DNA of 64,000 nt from Leptospira dzoumogneensis (GTDB taxonomy: Bacteria > Spirochaetota > Leptospiria > Leptospirales > Leptospiraceae): positions 434,001 through 498,000 of the forward strand of contig NZ_RQHS01000019.1 in assembly GCF_004770895.1 (NCBI RefSeq). The letters are read 5' to 3'. Shown in pieces: positions 8,752 through 18,400 of the stretch (the first letter of the stretch is position 1; each line of letters begins with the position of its first letter). Below the pieces are notes generated by a model. That model did no database searches, was not told the origin of the DNA, and was given only the letters and a program-made list of their open reading frames with translations. Made by a program: the position numbers and the translations under genes.

Positions 8752-9504
8752 TTAAAGAACGATCCCTTTCTCCAAACTCAAGATATAGTTTAAAGCGGAG
8801 GATAGATCGGGAGATTCCCAATATTCTTTTCCTTCTAAACTTTTCTTTTCCAAAACCGATTTGGTCTTAGCGGAAGAGATAGGGCTTTTCAGATAAAAGG
8901 ATTCTAACCCGAAACTAAGTCCTCCACCTACATCATCCTTTAAAGAATCTCCTATGATATAAGACTTTTTAGGATCTGCCCCCATTAAAGCCTTATTAAA
9001 GATCAAAGCGGAAGGTTTTTCTGCTCCGCTTTCTTCTGAGGTTACTAATCTATATTGAATGTCTTTTGGAAATAGAACGGATAATTTCAATAATTGAGTT
9101 CTGAGAGATTCATTTGTGATAATGATCAGGTCCTGGACTTCTTGCAGGGCCCTTAATAAGGACAAAATCTTTTTGAACTCGGTGGAATTCTTCTTTTTCC
9201 AATCTTTGATCCCTTGCAAAAAAAAACCGAAATAAACGGCGTCTAATTTCAAAACAAAAGCAGGATCCAACTTTCCAAAAAGAAGTTCAGACATCTTCTT
9301 AAAATAAAGAATACGCAGTCGATTGACTGGATTATTCGGAAGTTCTTTTTTCACTTCCGCACGAACGATATCATAGGCCTTTTTAAATTCTTTGGAAGAA
9401 GAGAGGCCCAAGGTCTTTGCTTTTTTTTCCATTTCACGGATCGTAAACTCATAGATCCCTATAGAATCGAAGACCGTATTATCCAAATCCAAAAGAACTG
9501 CCAT
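8752..9504 (-). CDS. HAD family hydrolase
   Basis: A 250-aa haloacid-dehalogenase phosphatase. Motif I is LLDLDNTVFD at residues 4-13 (Asp6 nucleophile, Asp8 acid/base), motif II IITNES lies near residue 125, the motif III lysine is in GAEKPS, and motif IV IGDSLKDDVGGG lies near 190. The helical cap between motifs I and II makes it subfamily I. Probable small-molecule phosphatase; the substrate cannot be inferred. It is convergent with the methyltransferase and divergent from the FAD protein. Confidence 0.85.
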   Translation of the reverse strand: MAVLLDLDNTVFDSIGIYEFTIREMEKKAKTLGLSSSKEFKKAYDIVRAEVKKELPNNPVNRLRILYFKKMSELLFGKLDPAFVLKLDAVYFGFFLQGIKDWKKKNSTEFKKILSLLRALQEVQDLIIITNESLRTQLLKLSVLFPKDIQYRLVTSEESGAEKPSALIFNKALMGADPKKSYIIGDSLKDDVGGGLSFGLESFYLKSPISSAKTKSVLEKKSLEGKEYWESPDLSSALNYILSLEKGIVL

Positions 9505-9619
9505 AACTCTAAAATTCCCGGACCGATCGGAAAGCCAAGGAGAGTTTTGGAAAATGTTTAGGAAATTTCTTTTTCCTTGCTTCTTCTTCCCTCAAAACTA
9601 ATCTGCAATCCGTTCGTTT

Positions 9620-11224
9620 ATGTCCGAAGATCGTTTTTCCAGAAAAGTATTCCTTTCCGCTTTAACATTTTGCGCGGCCCTGTTAGGGATCGGCTCTTAT
9701 TTCAGATTTAGAAAAAGAAAGATCCAAGGAAGTATCTTAGGTCCGGACAGAGAAACAGGTCATAGACTTAGACAAGTCAGAACGGATTTTTCTCCCACAA
9801 GTACCATCCAAACAAAGGTGCTCATCGCAGGAGGAGGGATCTCAGGACTTTCTTCCGGATACTACCTATCCCAATTCGGGATCTCGGATTATTTGATCCT
9901 GGATCTGGAGAAGGATGCGGGAGGCAATTCCAGATATTCCGAAACAAACTCCTTAAAATATCCTTGGGGTGCACATTATCTTCCACAGCCGGGACCTGAG
10001 TCAGTATTGGTTCGTAAATTTTTAGAAGAGAACGGACTGGTCCAAGGCAAAGACTCGAATGGAAATCCGATCTATCCTGAAAAATATCTCTGCTTCGATC
10101 CGGAAGAAAGACTTTTTTACCAAGGAAGATGGCAAGCAGGTTTAGTTCCTAGAAGAAACGGGGAACCTGACTCACAAGAATTATTATTTCGTAAAATACT
10201 AAACTCTTGGCAGAACAAGATCGGAAGAGACGGACAAAAGGCATTTTGTATTCCGATAGATCGTTCTTCCAGAGATCCTGAAATTTTAAAATTAGATCGT
10301 ATCACTTTCGCTGATTATTTAAGATCATTAGGAATACAATCACCTGAGATCTTATGGTATGCAGACTATTGCACTCGAGACGACTATGGTGGGAATTCCG
10401 ACAATATTTCCGCCTGGGCAGGACTTCATTATTTCTGTTCACGTTTGAGAGAAGATGAGGATTCCCCTCCAGTTCTAACCTGGCCGGAAGGAAACGGATT
10501 CCTGTTGGAGCTCCTACAAAAGCCTTCTAAGGATAAGATCAGAACTTCTACACTTGTAGAAAGAATTCGTAAAAACTCCCAAACCTGGGAAATTAACGCC
10601 TACGATGTAAAAGAAAAGAAAGATATTCTGATCCAAGCGGAGCAAGTCATCTACTCCCTACCTTCTTTCACCAGAAAATATATCTTGGGAGAGAAGGAAG
10701 CCTTCTTACAAAAATTAGAATATTCTCCTTGGTTGGTTGCAAATCTATTCGTAGACGAACTTCCCCAAGGAAAAGGCCATCCGCCAGCTTGGGAGAATGT
10801 AATTTATAAGAGTAAATCTCTCGGCTATGTCGTTTCTACCCACCAAGACTTAAGAGCGCTCAGACCTCAATCTGTTCTCACCTATTATCTTGCCTTCGGA
10901 GAAAAAGATACTCTTGCAGCAAGAAGGTCTATTCTTCCTAAAACCTGGGATAGCTGGAAAGAAGAGATACTTTCCGATCTAAAAAGACCCCATCCGAATA
11001 TAGAAAGTTTAGTTTCTCGTATCGATATCATGACTCATGCACATGCAATGATACGTCCTGTTCCTGGATTTCTTTGGGGAGGAGAAAGGGAGAAGCTGGC
11101 AAAATCCGAATTAGGAATTCATTTCGCTCATTGCGACCTAAGCGGGATCTCTATTTTTGAAGAAGCATTGTATAGAGGATTCGAAGCTTCTAAAAAAGTG
11201 CAGGCCTTTGCCAAGAGATATTGA
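9620..11224 (+). CDS. FAD-dependent amine-oxidase-like oxidoreductase, exported or membrane-anchored
   Basis: A 534-aa flavoprotein. The N-terminus FSRKVFLSALTFCAALLGI resembles a twin-arginine signal (R-K in place of R-R) with one hydrophobic segment, suggesting export of a folded flavoprotein or an N-anchor. The dinucleotide site VLIAGGGISGLSSG is at about residues 67-80, followed by the flavin-containing amine oxidase GGNSRYSE region and a C-terminal FAD contact near FAHCDLSG. The substrate is unknown. TGA and the ATG of the next gene overlap as TGATG, so the two are coupled. Confidence 0.8.
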   Translation: MSEDRFSRKVFLSALTFCAALLGIGSYFRFRKRKIQGSILGPDRETGHRLRQVRTDFSPTSTIQTKVLIAGGGISGLSSGYYLSQFGISDYLILDLEKDAGGNSRYSETNSLKYPWGAHYLPQPGPESVLVRKFLEENGLVQGKDSNGNPIYPEKYLCFDPEERLFYQGRWQAGLVPRRNGEPDSQELLFRKILNSWQNKIGRDGQKAFCIPIDRSSRDPEILKLDRITFADYLRSLGIQSPEILWYADYCTRDDYGGNSDNISAWAGLHYFCSRLREDEDSPPVLTWPEGNGFLLELLQKPSKDKIRTSTLVERIRKNSQTWEINAYDVKEKKDILIQAEQVIYSLPSFTRKYILGEKEAFLQKLEYSPWLVANLFVDELPQGKGHPPAWENVIYKSKSLGYVVSTHQDLRALRPQSVLTYYLAFGEKDTLAARRSILPKTWDSWKEEILSDLKRPHPNIESLVSRIDIMTHAHAMIRPVPGFLWGGEREKLAKSELGIHFAHCDLSGISIFEEALYRGFEASKKVQAFAKRY

Positions 11225-12369
11225 TGGAAGAGAAAAGAACACTCAGTCCTTGGATCATCTCCAAAAGTTTCGATCTTACTTGGTTTATTGCGCCAGGATT
11301 GATTTCCGTGGTTATTGTCCTGGCCGCGAATTATATCGGATCTCCTGAACCTTCTCCCCTTGGTTCTTCCAGAACAAGCGGCAATGCTTTGCCTCCTTGG
11401 CTTTGGTTACTTTTGATTCCCGGTGTAGATGTTTCTCATGTATATTCTACTTTGTTTAGAGCCTACTTCGATAAAGAAGTTTGGAATCGAAAAAAAGTTC
11501 TTCTAAGCTTGGTTCCATTTTTATGTTTTATAGCGGCATTGATACTTTACTCTTTCGGAAAATTATTCTTCTGGGGAGCAATGGCTTATATTGCAGTATT
11601 TCATTTTATCAGACAACAATACGGTTTTTTAAGTTTGTATGTAAGAACAGAACCCAAAACCGAAAACAAGATCCCGTTTCTATTAGATAAGATCTGTCTT
11701 TATATGATAACCGGATTGCCTGTTCTATACTGGCATCTGGTTCCAGGTGGAAGGCATTTCGAATGGTTTATGGAAGGTGATTTTTATCAATATCCAAATC
11801 ATTCTCTTTCAAACTTCATTCATATACTATTTTGGATCTGGGTGATAGTATACTCATTGAGCCAAGTCTACCTTCTTCTTAAAGGAAGAAGGATCAGTGT
11901 TGGAAAACTTTTACTATTATTCAACACCGCTTCTGTTTGGTATGTGGGAATCGTATTATTAAACGATGATCTTGCGTTTACTCTTACTAACGTGATCAAC
12001 CATGGAATTCCTTATATGGCCTTGGTATTCGCATATTCTAATTTCAGAAAGAAACAGCTTTCTTCCTTCTTCTATAATAGCTTTCGTAACGGAGCATTGG
12101 CCATTTTAAGCTTCTCATTGGTATTATTGGCATTTGCTTTTTCGGAAGAATGGCTTTGGGATAGTTTTGTATGGAGGGAACATCCGTATCTATTCGGAAA
12201 CTCTTCCGTAATAAAAGCTGAACTAGGGCAGGGCCTTGAAGGGATCTTAGTGCCTATCTTCTTTCTTCCCCAATTCACTCATTATATCTTGGATGGGTTC
12301 CTTTGGAAGGGAGGAAAAAACAACTCGGAACTGGAAGGCTTTATAGGCCTCAAAAATTTAGGCTCATAA
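11224..12369 (+). CDS. Multi-pass membrane protein with conserved-looking histidine motifs
   Basis: A 381-aa protein with about eight to nine hydrophobic segments. Histidines lie at or near the membrane faces: DVSHVYST, AVFHFIRQQ, VINHGIPY and FTHYILDGFLW. Such a spread could coordinate metal or haem, but I do not recognise the family. The ATG at 11224 overlaps the stop of the FAD oxidoreductase by one base, so co-translation is likely and the two may act as a membrane redox pair. The TTG three bases upstream is a less likely start. Confidence 0.7.
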   Translation: MEEKRTLSPWIISKSFDLTWFIAPGLISVVIVLAANYIGSPEPSPLGSSRTSGNALPPWLWLLLIPGVDVSHVYSTLFRAYFDKEVWNRKKVLLSLVPFLCFIAALILYSFGKLFFWGAMAYIAVFHFIRQQYGFLSLYVRTEPKTENKIPFLLDKICLYMITGLPVLYWHLVPGGRHFEWFMEGDFYQYPNHSLSNFIHILFWIWVIVYSLSQVYLLLKGRRISVGKLLLLFNTASVWYVGIVLLNDDLAFTLTNVINHGIPYMALVFAYSNFRKKQLSSFFYNSFRNGALAILSFSLVLLAFAFSEEWLWDSFVWREHPYLFGNSSVIKAELGQGLEGILVPIFFLPQFTHYILDGFLWKGGKNNSELEGFIGLKNLGS

Positions 12370-12468
12370 AGCCTATCCGACTTGAAAATCGAGTATCTTA
12401 CGGTTTTCCGATAGACAAGCCCGGTTTTCATCTCATAATGACGAAAAAGGAAAACAGGATCTACCTCA

Positions 12469-12840
12469 ATGATCATCGTAGAAGGAATCGATTATATTGT
12501 AATACCTACCGGGGATATAGAAGCCTCTGTAAAATTCTATTCCGAACTATTTGATTTCGAGACGATCGAGGAAAAAGGAAACGAATTCGCAATCATCGGT
12601 TTGGATTCAGTGAACATTAAACTCCTCAATACCAACGGAGTTAAAAGTTCTTTAACCGAAGTTAAATCCCCAGTCCTCAGTTTCGTATTGGATGTGGATG
12701 ACTTTACCGAAGCGATCGTAGAACTCGAGTCCAAGTCGGTTCAGATCGTGAGAGGACCGGAAGCGAGAGACGGAGGAGAGTTCCTTCATTTCTTAGATCC
12801 GTCCGGTAATATTTTAGAGATCAATTACAAAGAAGATTAA
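12469..12840 (+). CDS. VOC family protein (glyoxalase/bleomycin-resistance fold)
   Basis: A 123-aa single-domain protein. Two beta-alpha-beta-beta-beta modules are visible, beginning with YIVIPTGDIEASVKFYSELFDF and with the second half ending HFLDPSGNILEINY, the usual GNxxEL-type metal-site segment. VOC proteins act on small molecules using a bound divalent metal; the substrate is not predictable. It is followed by a strong terminator. Confidence 0.85.
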   Translation: MIIVEGIDYIVIPTGDIEASVKFYSELFDFETIEEKGNEFAIIGLDSVNIKLLNTNGVKSSLTEVKSPVLSFVLDVDDFTEAIVELESKSVQIVRGPEARDGGEFLHFLDPSGNILEINYKED

Positions 12841-12867
12841 GACCTAAAGTCATAGGCTCTTATAAAG

Positions 12868-12895
12868 AAAAGCCCTCAATTTGAGGGCTTTTTTA
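12868..12895. terminator. Bidirectional Rho-independent terminator
   Basis: The inverted repeat AGCCCTCAA / TTGAGGGCT (12871-12879 and 12881-12889) is followed by a run of T on the plus strand and preceded by A-rich sequence. It can end both the VOC gene and the convergent small gene at 12925. Confidence 0.9.
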
Positions 12896-12924
12896 TTGGG
12901 TTTAGACAATCGGGCCAAAAGAAG

Positions 12925-13125
12925 TTAGGAGATCTTGTCTACAAATGCTCCCTTAGTTTTATAAATATCGCCCGCATAACTAGGATTCATTGCTTTTTGG
13001 TCAAAGACCTCGGCTTGTTTGTTTTCGTAAGGCTTATTAGGAATTCCTTCCACCTTGGGCATTTTACGTGGATCGGAAGAAGCCTTTTCAGCGAGTCCGA
13101 GATATATAGAGGTTATTGTTGACAT
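12925..13125 (-). CDS. Small hypothetical protein (66 aa)
   Basis: A soluble, polar 66-aa protein (MSTITSIYLGLAEKASSD at the N-terminus, lysine-rich later) without transmembrane segment or cysteine. Support comes from the ribosome-binding site GGAGGG eight bases before ATG, its own terminator downstream and an intergenic region of about 70 bases upstream. Function not recognised. Confidence 0.6.
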   Translation of the reverse strand: MSTITSIYLGLAEKASSDPRKMPKVEGIPNKPYENKQAEVFDQKAMNPSYAGDIYKTKGAFVDKIS

Positions 13126-13194
13126 TCAGTAATCCCTCCATTCCGATCCTAATCCAAATCGAATAATAAACCAAGTATTTTTTTACCCTAAAAC

Positions 13195-13923
13195 TTAAGG
13201 AAAAGATACTGTACAATCTCCCTTTCCGGCTGTAACGAACATCTGGACTGTATAATAACTGGAGAAGGTCAAAGTAGGTTCAAATATCCAAGTGCTTGTA
13301 TCTCCAAAAGTTCCTACATCCGTGCGGCCGCAGGTCTTGGAAAACTTGGAATAGATCAGATACGTATCACAGGCGATCTTAACGTTGGTGGGTCCGTCAG
13401 GATTCAGGTCAATCCTAAGTGCTTTTGTTCCTGTCTGGCCTGAAATTGCAAAAGTTTTAGAATCGGGATAAGTGACTCCTAATTCTTCGCCGTATAGATT
13501 GTCGAAAGACTTATAACAATCTATATAAAACTTCCTACCGTAACAGTTAGTAGCCGTATCTCCGTTATTCTCATCACAAATAACCGGCCCTTCTTTGGTC
13601 ACAAACAATGTCCCGGTAGAAGCTCCGGCAGGGACCACGGTTACGATCTCTGTGCTGGTCGCGCTCAGAACACTTGCAGACACTCCGTTAAATTTAACCG
13701 TTGTTAAGTTTTTATCCGCAGAGAATAAACGGCCCTTAATAGTGACTGTTGTTCCTACAGTTGTTCCGATTGGAGGAGATCCGCTAGGGGGATCAATTTC
13801 TGTGATCACTGGATTTCCCAAACCTAACTGGCTGGCAAGGTCCGAGTCCTTACCGGTAGAACAACCAAGTCCAAAGATAAATAGAGATAAAATAATAGCT
13901 AAGATCCGAATCTGAAATCGCAT
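13195..13923 (-). CDS. IPT/TIG domain lipoprotein
   Basis: A 242-aa surface or periplasmic lipoprotein. The signal peptide ends in the lipobox FGLGC (Cys21). An IPT/TIG immunoglobulin-like domain follows at about residues 38-115 (ITEIDPPSGSPPIGTTVTIKG pattern), then a cysteine-containing beta-rich C-terminal domain with no recognised family. IPT/TIG domains occur in adhesins and sugar-binding proteins. Divergently transcribed from the enoyl-CoA hydratase gene. Confidence 0.85.
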   Translation of the reverse strand: MRFQIRILAIILSLFIFGLGCSTGKDSDLASQLGLGNPVITEIDPPSGSPPIGTTVGTTVTIKGRLFSADKNLTTVKFNGVSASVLSATSTEIVTVVPAGASTGTLFVTKEGPVICDENNGDTATNCYGRKFYIDCYKSFDNLYGEELGVTYPDSKTFAISGQTGTKALRIDLNPDGPTNVKIACDTYLIYSKFSKTCGRTDVGTFGDTSTWIFEPTLTFSSYYTVQMFVTAGKGDCTVSFP

Positions 13924-14047
13924 TTTTTCTTTAACCTAGAACCGTTCATACCTAACGCTTTTGCTTGCCGTTTTTAAAAAACCGCAGAATCTACCCAATT
14001 ATCGGAAAGATCCGGCCTATCCAGGAAAGATTTTTTAGAAGGTAAAC

Positions 14048-14821
14048 ATGAGCGAGACTGTTCTTTATTCCATCGAAGATTATACGTGCATAATCAGTTT
14101 AAATCGACCCGAAAAACGAAACGCGATTTCTAGAGAATTGCTTTATCAGCTTATGTCTCATATAGAAAGAGCAAATAAGGACCCAAAAATCCGTGCTCTA
14201 GTACTCAGGGGAGAAGGATCCGTATTCTGTGCTGGAGCGGACCTGAAAGAAAGAGCGGATATGTCCGAGAAAGAAGTACATAAATTTCTGGACCAAGTAG
14301 GGCAATGTTTTCTGGCTCTGGAAAATCTTCCCTTCCCAACGATCGCTGCCTTGGATGGAGATGCTTACGGCGGTGGATTAGAAATGGCCCTCTGTTGTGA
14401 TTTTATACTTATGAGTGCAGAAGCAAAAGTGGGTCTTACTGAAACAGGACTTGGTATTATTCCTGGAGCAGGTGGAACCCAGAGACTTCCACGCAGAGTG
14501 GGAAAAACAAAAGCATTAGAACTTATTTTAACTGCTTCTGTAATAGATGCGCAAACCGCATTGGATATCCAACTTGCCAATTCTGTTTGGCATGACTCTG
14601 CATTTATGGCCGGAAAAAAATTGGCCTCCTTACTTTCCGAAAAAGCACCTATCTCCTTAAGACTTGCTAAAGAAGCGATCAGAGAAGGAGAAGGAGAAGA
14701 TATACAAACTGCCTTAAAGATAGAAAGGAAACATTATAATAAAACCTTAAAAACGGAAGATAGGATAGAAGCCCTAAAAGCATTCCGAGAAAAAAGAAAA
14801 CCGGAATTTAAAGGAAAATAG
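14048..14821 (+). CDS. Enoyl-CoA hydratase/isomerase family protein
   Basis: A 257-aa crotonase-fold enzyme. The oxyanion-hole segments CAGADLKE (61-68) and GDAYGGGLEMAL (104-115) are present, and both catalytic glutamates of enoyl-CoA hydratase are conserved as Glu112 and Glu132, the latter before GLGIIPGAGGTQRLPR. A hydratase acting in fatty-acid beta-oxidation is the most likely role. No other beta-oxidation gene lies nearby. It appears to be cotranscribed with dcd, which follows after 70 bases. Confidence 0.9.
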   Translation: MSETVLYSIEDYTCIISLNRPEKRNAISRELLYQLMSHIERANKDPKIRALVLRGEGSVFCAGADLKERADMSEKEVHKFLDQVGQCFLALENLPFPTIAALDGDAYGGGLEMALCCDFILMSAEAKVGLTETGLGIIPGAGGTQRLPRRVGKTKALELILTASVIDAQTALDIQLANSVWHDSAFMAGKKLASLLSEKAPISLRLAKEAIREGEGEDIQTALKIERKHYNKTLKTEDRIEALKAFREKRKPEFKGK

Positions 14822-14891
14822 GACTCCGAAAAAGGGAGGCGAGACACAAGGCCGACCCGAAAATAGGCAAAACAAGGAAGCTGGAATACGA

Positions 14892-15422
14892 ATGATTCTA
14901 ACGGGTAAGGAAATTAAAAAAAGATTAGAGAAGGACATCATCATAGATCCTTACTCCGACAATAGATTAAATCCGAACTCTTATAATCTAAGGCTTCATA
15001 ACGAATTGGTTCGTTATACGGAAAGCCCGTTGGATATGAAAAAACCCAATCCTTCCGAAAATCTGATCATACCGGATTCAGGACTACTCTTACAGCCTGG
15101 AGTTCTTTATCTGGGCAGAACTTTAGAGTATACCGAAACACATAACCTTGTCCCGATGTTAGAAGGTCGTTCTTCTATAGGTAGATTGGGAATGTACGTG
15201 CATGTGACTGCAGGATTCGGGGACGTAGGATTCAAAGGATTCTGGACTCTTGAGATCTCAGTCATCCAGCCCCTAGTCATTTATCCGAATGTGGAAATTT
15301 GCCAGATCTTCTACCATACTGTCGAAGGTGAGATTACAGAATACAAATCAGGCAAATACCAAGGCAATAAAGGGATCCAAACCTCTATGCTTTACAAAGA
15401 TTTCGAGAACGGAAAATATTAA
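14892..15422 (+). CDS. dcd: dCTP deaminase
   Basis: Deaminates dCTP to dUTP for thymidylate synthesis. It is a 176-aa trimeric beta-barrel enzyme. Hallmarks are LNPNSYNLRL near residue 25, the phosphate-binding EGRSSIGRLG near residue 95 and the catalytic glutamate in FWTLEIS. The length fits Dcd (about 170-195). A bifunctional dCTP deaminase/dUTPase cannot be excluded by reading. The ribosome-binding site AAGGAAG lies 10 bases upstream. Confidence 0.93.
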   Translation: MILTGKEIKKRLEKDIIIDPYSDNRLNPNSYNLRLHNELVRYTESPLDMKKPNPSENLIIPDSGLLLQPGVLYLGRTLEYTETHNLVPMLEGRSSIGRLGMYVHVTAGFGDVGFKGFWTLEISVIQPLVIYPNVEICQIFYHTVEGEITEYKSGKYQGNKGIQTSMLYKDFENGKY

Positions 15423-15439
15423 ACTTCTATTAAGAAGTT
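15422..15439. terminator. Hairpin spanning two convergent stop codons
   Basis: AACTTCT (15422-15428), loop ATTA, AGAAGTT (15433-15439). The stop codons of dcd (15420-15422) and of the minus-strand phosphatase (15430-15432) fall in or at this hairpin. It is AT-rich with no strong U-run, so termination activity is uncertain. Confidence 0.3.
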
Positions 15440-18400
15440 CTTCTATCTCTTTCGATCAGTCTTACTAATTTCTGAGCGTTCTCGTCTTCCGGGTCCTTCT
15501 CCAGAGCCAAACGAGCATATTCCAATGCTAATTCAAATTGTTCAGTCTGACGGTATAAGTCGGAAAGATTGATCAGGTTCATGGAATTATCCGGTTGGAG
15601 TTCCTCCATTCTTTTTGCAGCCAAGATCGCTTCGTCCATTCTTCCGATCCTGCGATTCGCCAAAGAAAGATAATACCAGTATTCTACTAAGTCAGGATCG
15701 GATCCTAGATACTTGTTCAGAACTTCCACTGCCTTGCCGTAATTTTTACCTTTAAAGCTAAGAAGTCCTAGCAGCTTGGTCACTTTTGTGTTTTGAGGAT
15801 CCGATTTGTATAGGCCTTCGAGTGCGCCGAGAGCCTCGCTCAAACGGCCGCCCATATAATCTTCTTTCGCTTTTTTATAAATGAACTTCCAATCAAAAGG
15901 ATCGGAGATCTCATCTTCTTTTCCGTTTGTTTCCGGAGAAGCAACAGGAGAATATTCAATTCTAAGAAGAGAAAGGTCGTCGGTTAACTCCCCAACTTTC
16001 AGTACTTCTTCTTCGATCCTTTCCAGATCACCTTGGCCCTTCTCCACCATTTGTAGGAAAAGCATTTCATCTTCATTGATGGTGCGGACTTCCTTTTCAG
16101 GAGTGAGATCTAAGTCGTCCTTACCGTCGGAACCAACGATCAATACGTCACCAGGTTCTAATCTTCCGGAGTGGACTTTGAACTCGTATTCCGAATCCAA
16201 TCCGATCTTTCTAAGTGTGAGTCCTGTTTCTAAGAATCCAGCTCTTCCATCTCTATACATTACTGAGAAAGGGTGCTCCGCGTTAAAATACCAGAATTTA
16301 CCCGTATCGTCTTCGATAACTATGAAAGTTCCGGAGATCACCATTGATCCGTTGAATGATTTGAAAACGGACTGCATCTCTTTATAAATTTCGGTTAAAA
16401 ATTCGGAAGGAGTCGTATCCAAGACCCTGTCGTTCGCTGCGGACCTTGCAAGAATGGAGTTAACCACAACTCCCATCACGAGAGAGCCTCCTGCTCCTTG
16501 CATGGACTTACCCATTGCATCTCCGTTCATCGCAAAAGTATAACGTTTATAATCGTTCTCTTTTCCGAGACGAAGGTTTCCAGTCACACAAAGGTCTCCA
16601 CCCAAGTCAGCACGTTTGCCTTTGAACTCGAATTGTTTCTTTTGGCGAAGAATAAAATCAGTGCTTACCTTTGGGGATTTATTCGCATTATAAAAAAGAG
16701 GTTTAGCTAATAGAGAAGTTAAGAAATAATCCCCGTCTTGCTGCACCTTAAGGCGTTGGAGTTCCTCTATCTTTTCGGAAAGTTCTCTAGTTCTTTCTCT
16801 TACCTTAGTTGCCAAATGTTCCGCGTAATCTTGGAGTTCTCCCCTCGCTTTTCGGATAGAAGTTACCATGCTATTGAATGAGTCCGATAAAAATCCGATC
16901 TCATCCTTTAAGTCCACTTTCACTTCTACATCTAAGGCGCCTAAGTTTACTTTTTCCACTCCGGACAATAGCCTGTTTAACGGAGTGACCAAACTTTGCC
17001 GGAAAAATAATGGGAATACGAAGAATACAACTACCAAAACCAAACCCAAAATCAGGGTCTGTTTTGCGGCAGTCGGGTGCATAAATTCTCTATACTTGCG
17101 GTAAGAATAGCCTACTTCGCTGACCACATCCTTCTTAACATCATAATGAATATAAGTTACGAAATGTTGGTGTTCATCCAAACTTTTTCTGTAATGGCGG
17201 TACAATGCGGGCTGGAATGGACGGAAATATAAAAGTACTTCCGCCTTTAAATGTCCGATCAACAGATCCTTTTCATTAAACGTACATGTGCCGTCCTTCT
17301 CCTTCCATTTTTGAAGAAGATGTTCTTTGAACGGAATTACTCCTTTGTTCCCGACACCTTTCAGATAATTTCTACCGTCTACGCAGAATTCTTTCGGGAA
17401 GATATAGTCCAGTTTATTGGAAGTTACGAAAACGGCCGTGTTTAAAGTGATCAGATGATCGAATAATTTTGTTTTTAATTCTTTTCCTTCCAGATTCGGA
17501 TTATCATCCAAAAACTTCAGAATAGAGGCTCGATAACCGCTGAAATATTCATGAGTATCTTTCAGGGTCTTTTTAACCGAATTCCTGAAATTCTCTTCGG
17601 CCAAAAGTTTCATATGCTCGAAGATGATCGTATTCTTAAAATCTATCTCTAACTGAGGGAGTCTCAGATCATATTGATTGTCGTAGCGGGAATAATCCAC
17701 ATTCTTGGATCCGCCTTCCCACTGAACGATATATAACATCTCAGGGATTTGTTTTCCACCCTCGAGTGCTCTCGACATGTTCACGATACTTTTGGTATCA
17801 TATTCCGCTTCTTTATCTTGATTGGAGATAAAAACCAAAGCCTGCATGATCAACATCAATGTCACAAAAGTGATCCCTACAATCTTGACCATAAATGTGG
17901 TTTTTTCTTCGCTGAAGTTCAAGAAGATCACAAGGATCAAAAAAATCCCTAAGGTCATCAAAAGAACGATAGAAGTTAAATAAGTAGAGCGCTCAATCCA
18001 TCCGTCTCGGCTTAGAATATTCGTAAGCGCGGGAACCACACCACCCGCAAGAAGGGCCGCCATAAAACCGCCGATCGCAAATCGAACCCTTCCTTTGGTT
18101 TTGGTCATTCTATAGATAGGCAGGATCAAGAATGAGATCAGAACGAATAGTCCGATCAATACCGCGATAATTGAAGAAGCCTTCTCCGCGTTAAAGTCCC
18201 AGTGATGAGCGGTGAAGTGGTATTTTCTAGGAGAGCTAAGAGTAATATAATAAAAATAAGAAATACCGATCGCGGCGACCGAGTACATTCCGATCGTGAG
18301 ATTTCTGTTCATTTTGGGGTTCGCATGCCCAGGATAACGTGCTAAAAACTGACCCAAGTGAATGAGCGCAGGCAAAATAAATCCGACAGTCAACCATCTG

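Noticed and set aside
15881..16387. A 168-codon plus-strand frame
   Set aside because: Antisense to the PP2C domain of the SpoIIE receptor; serine-rich low-complexity product typical of shadow frames.
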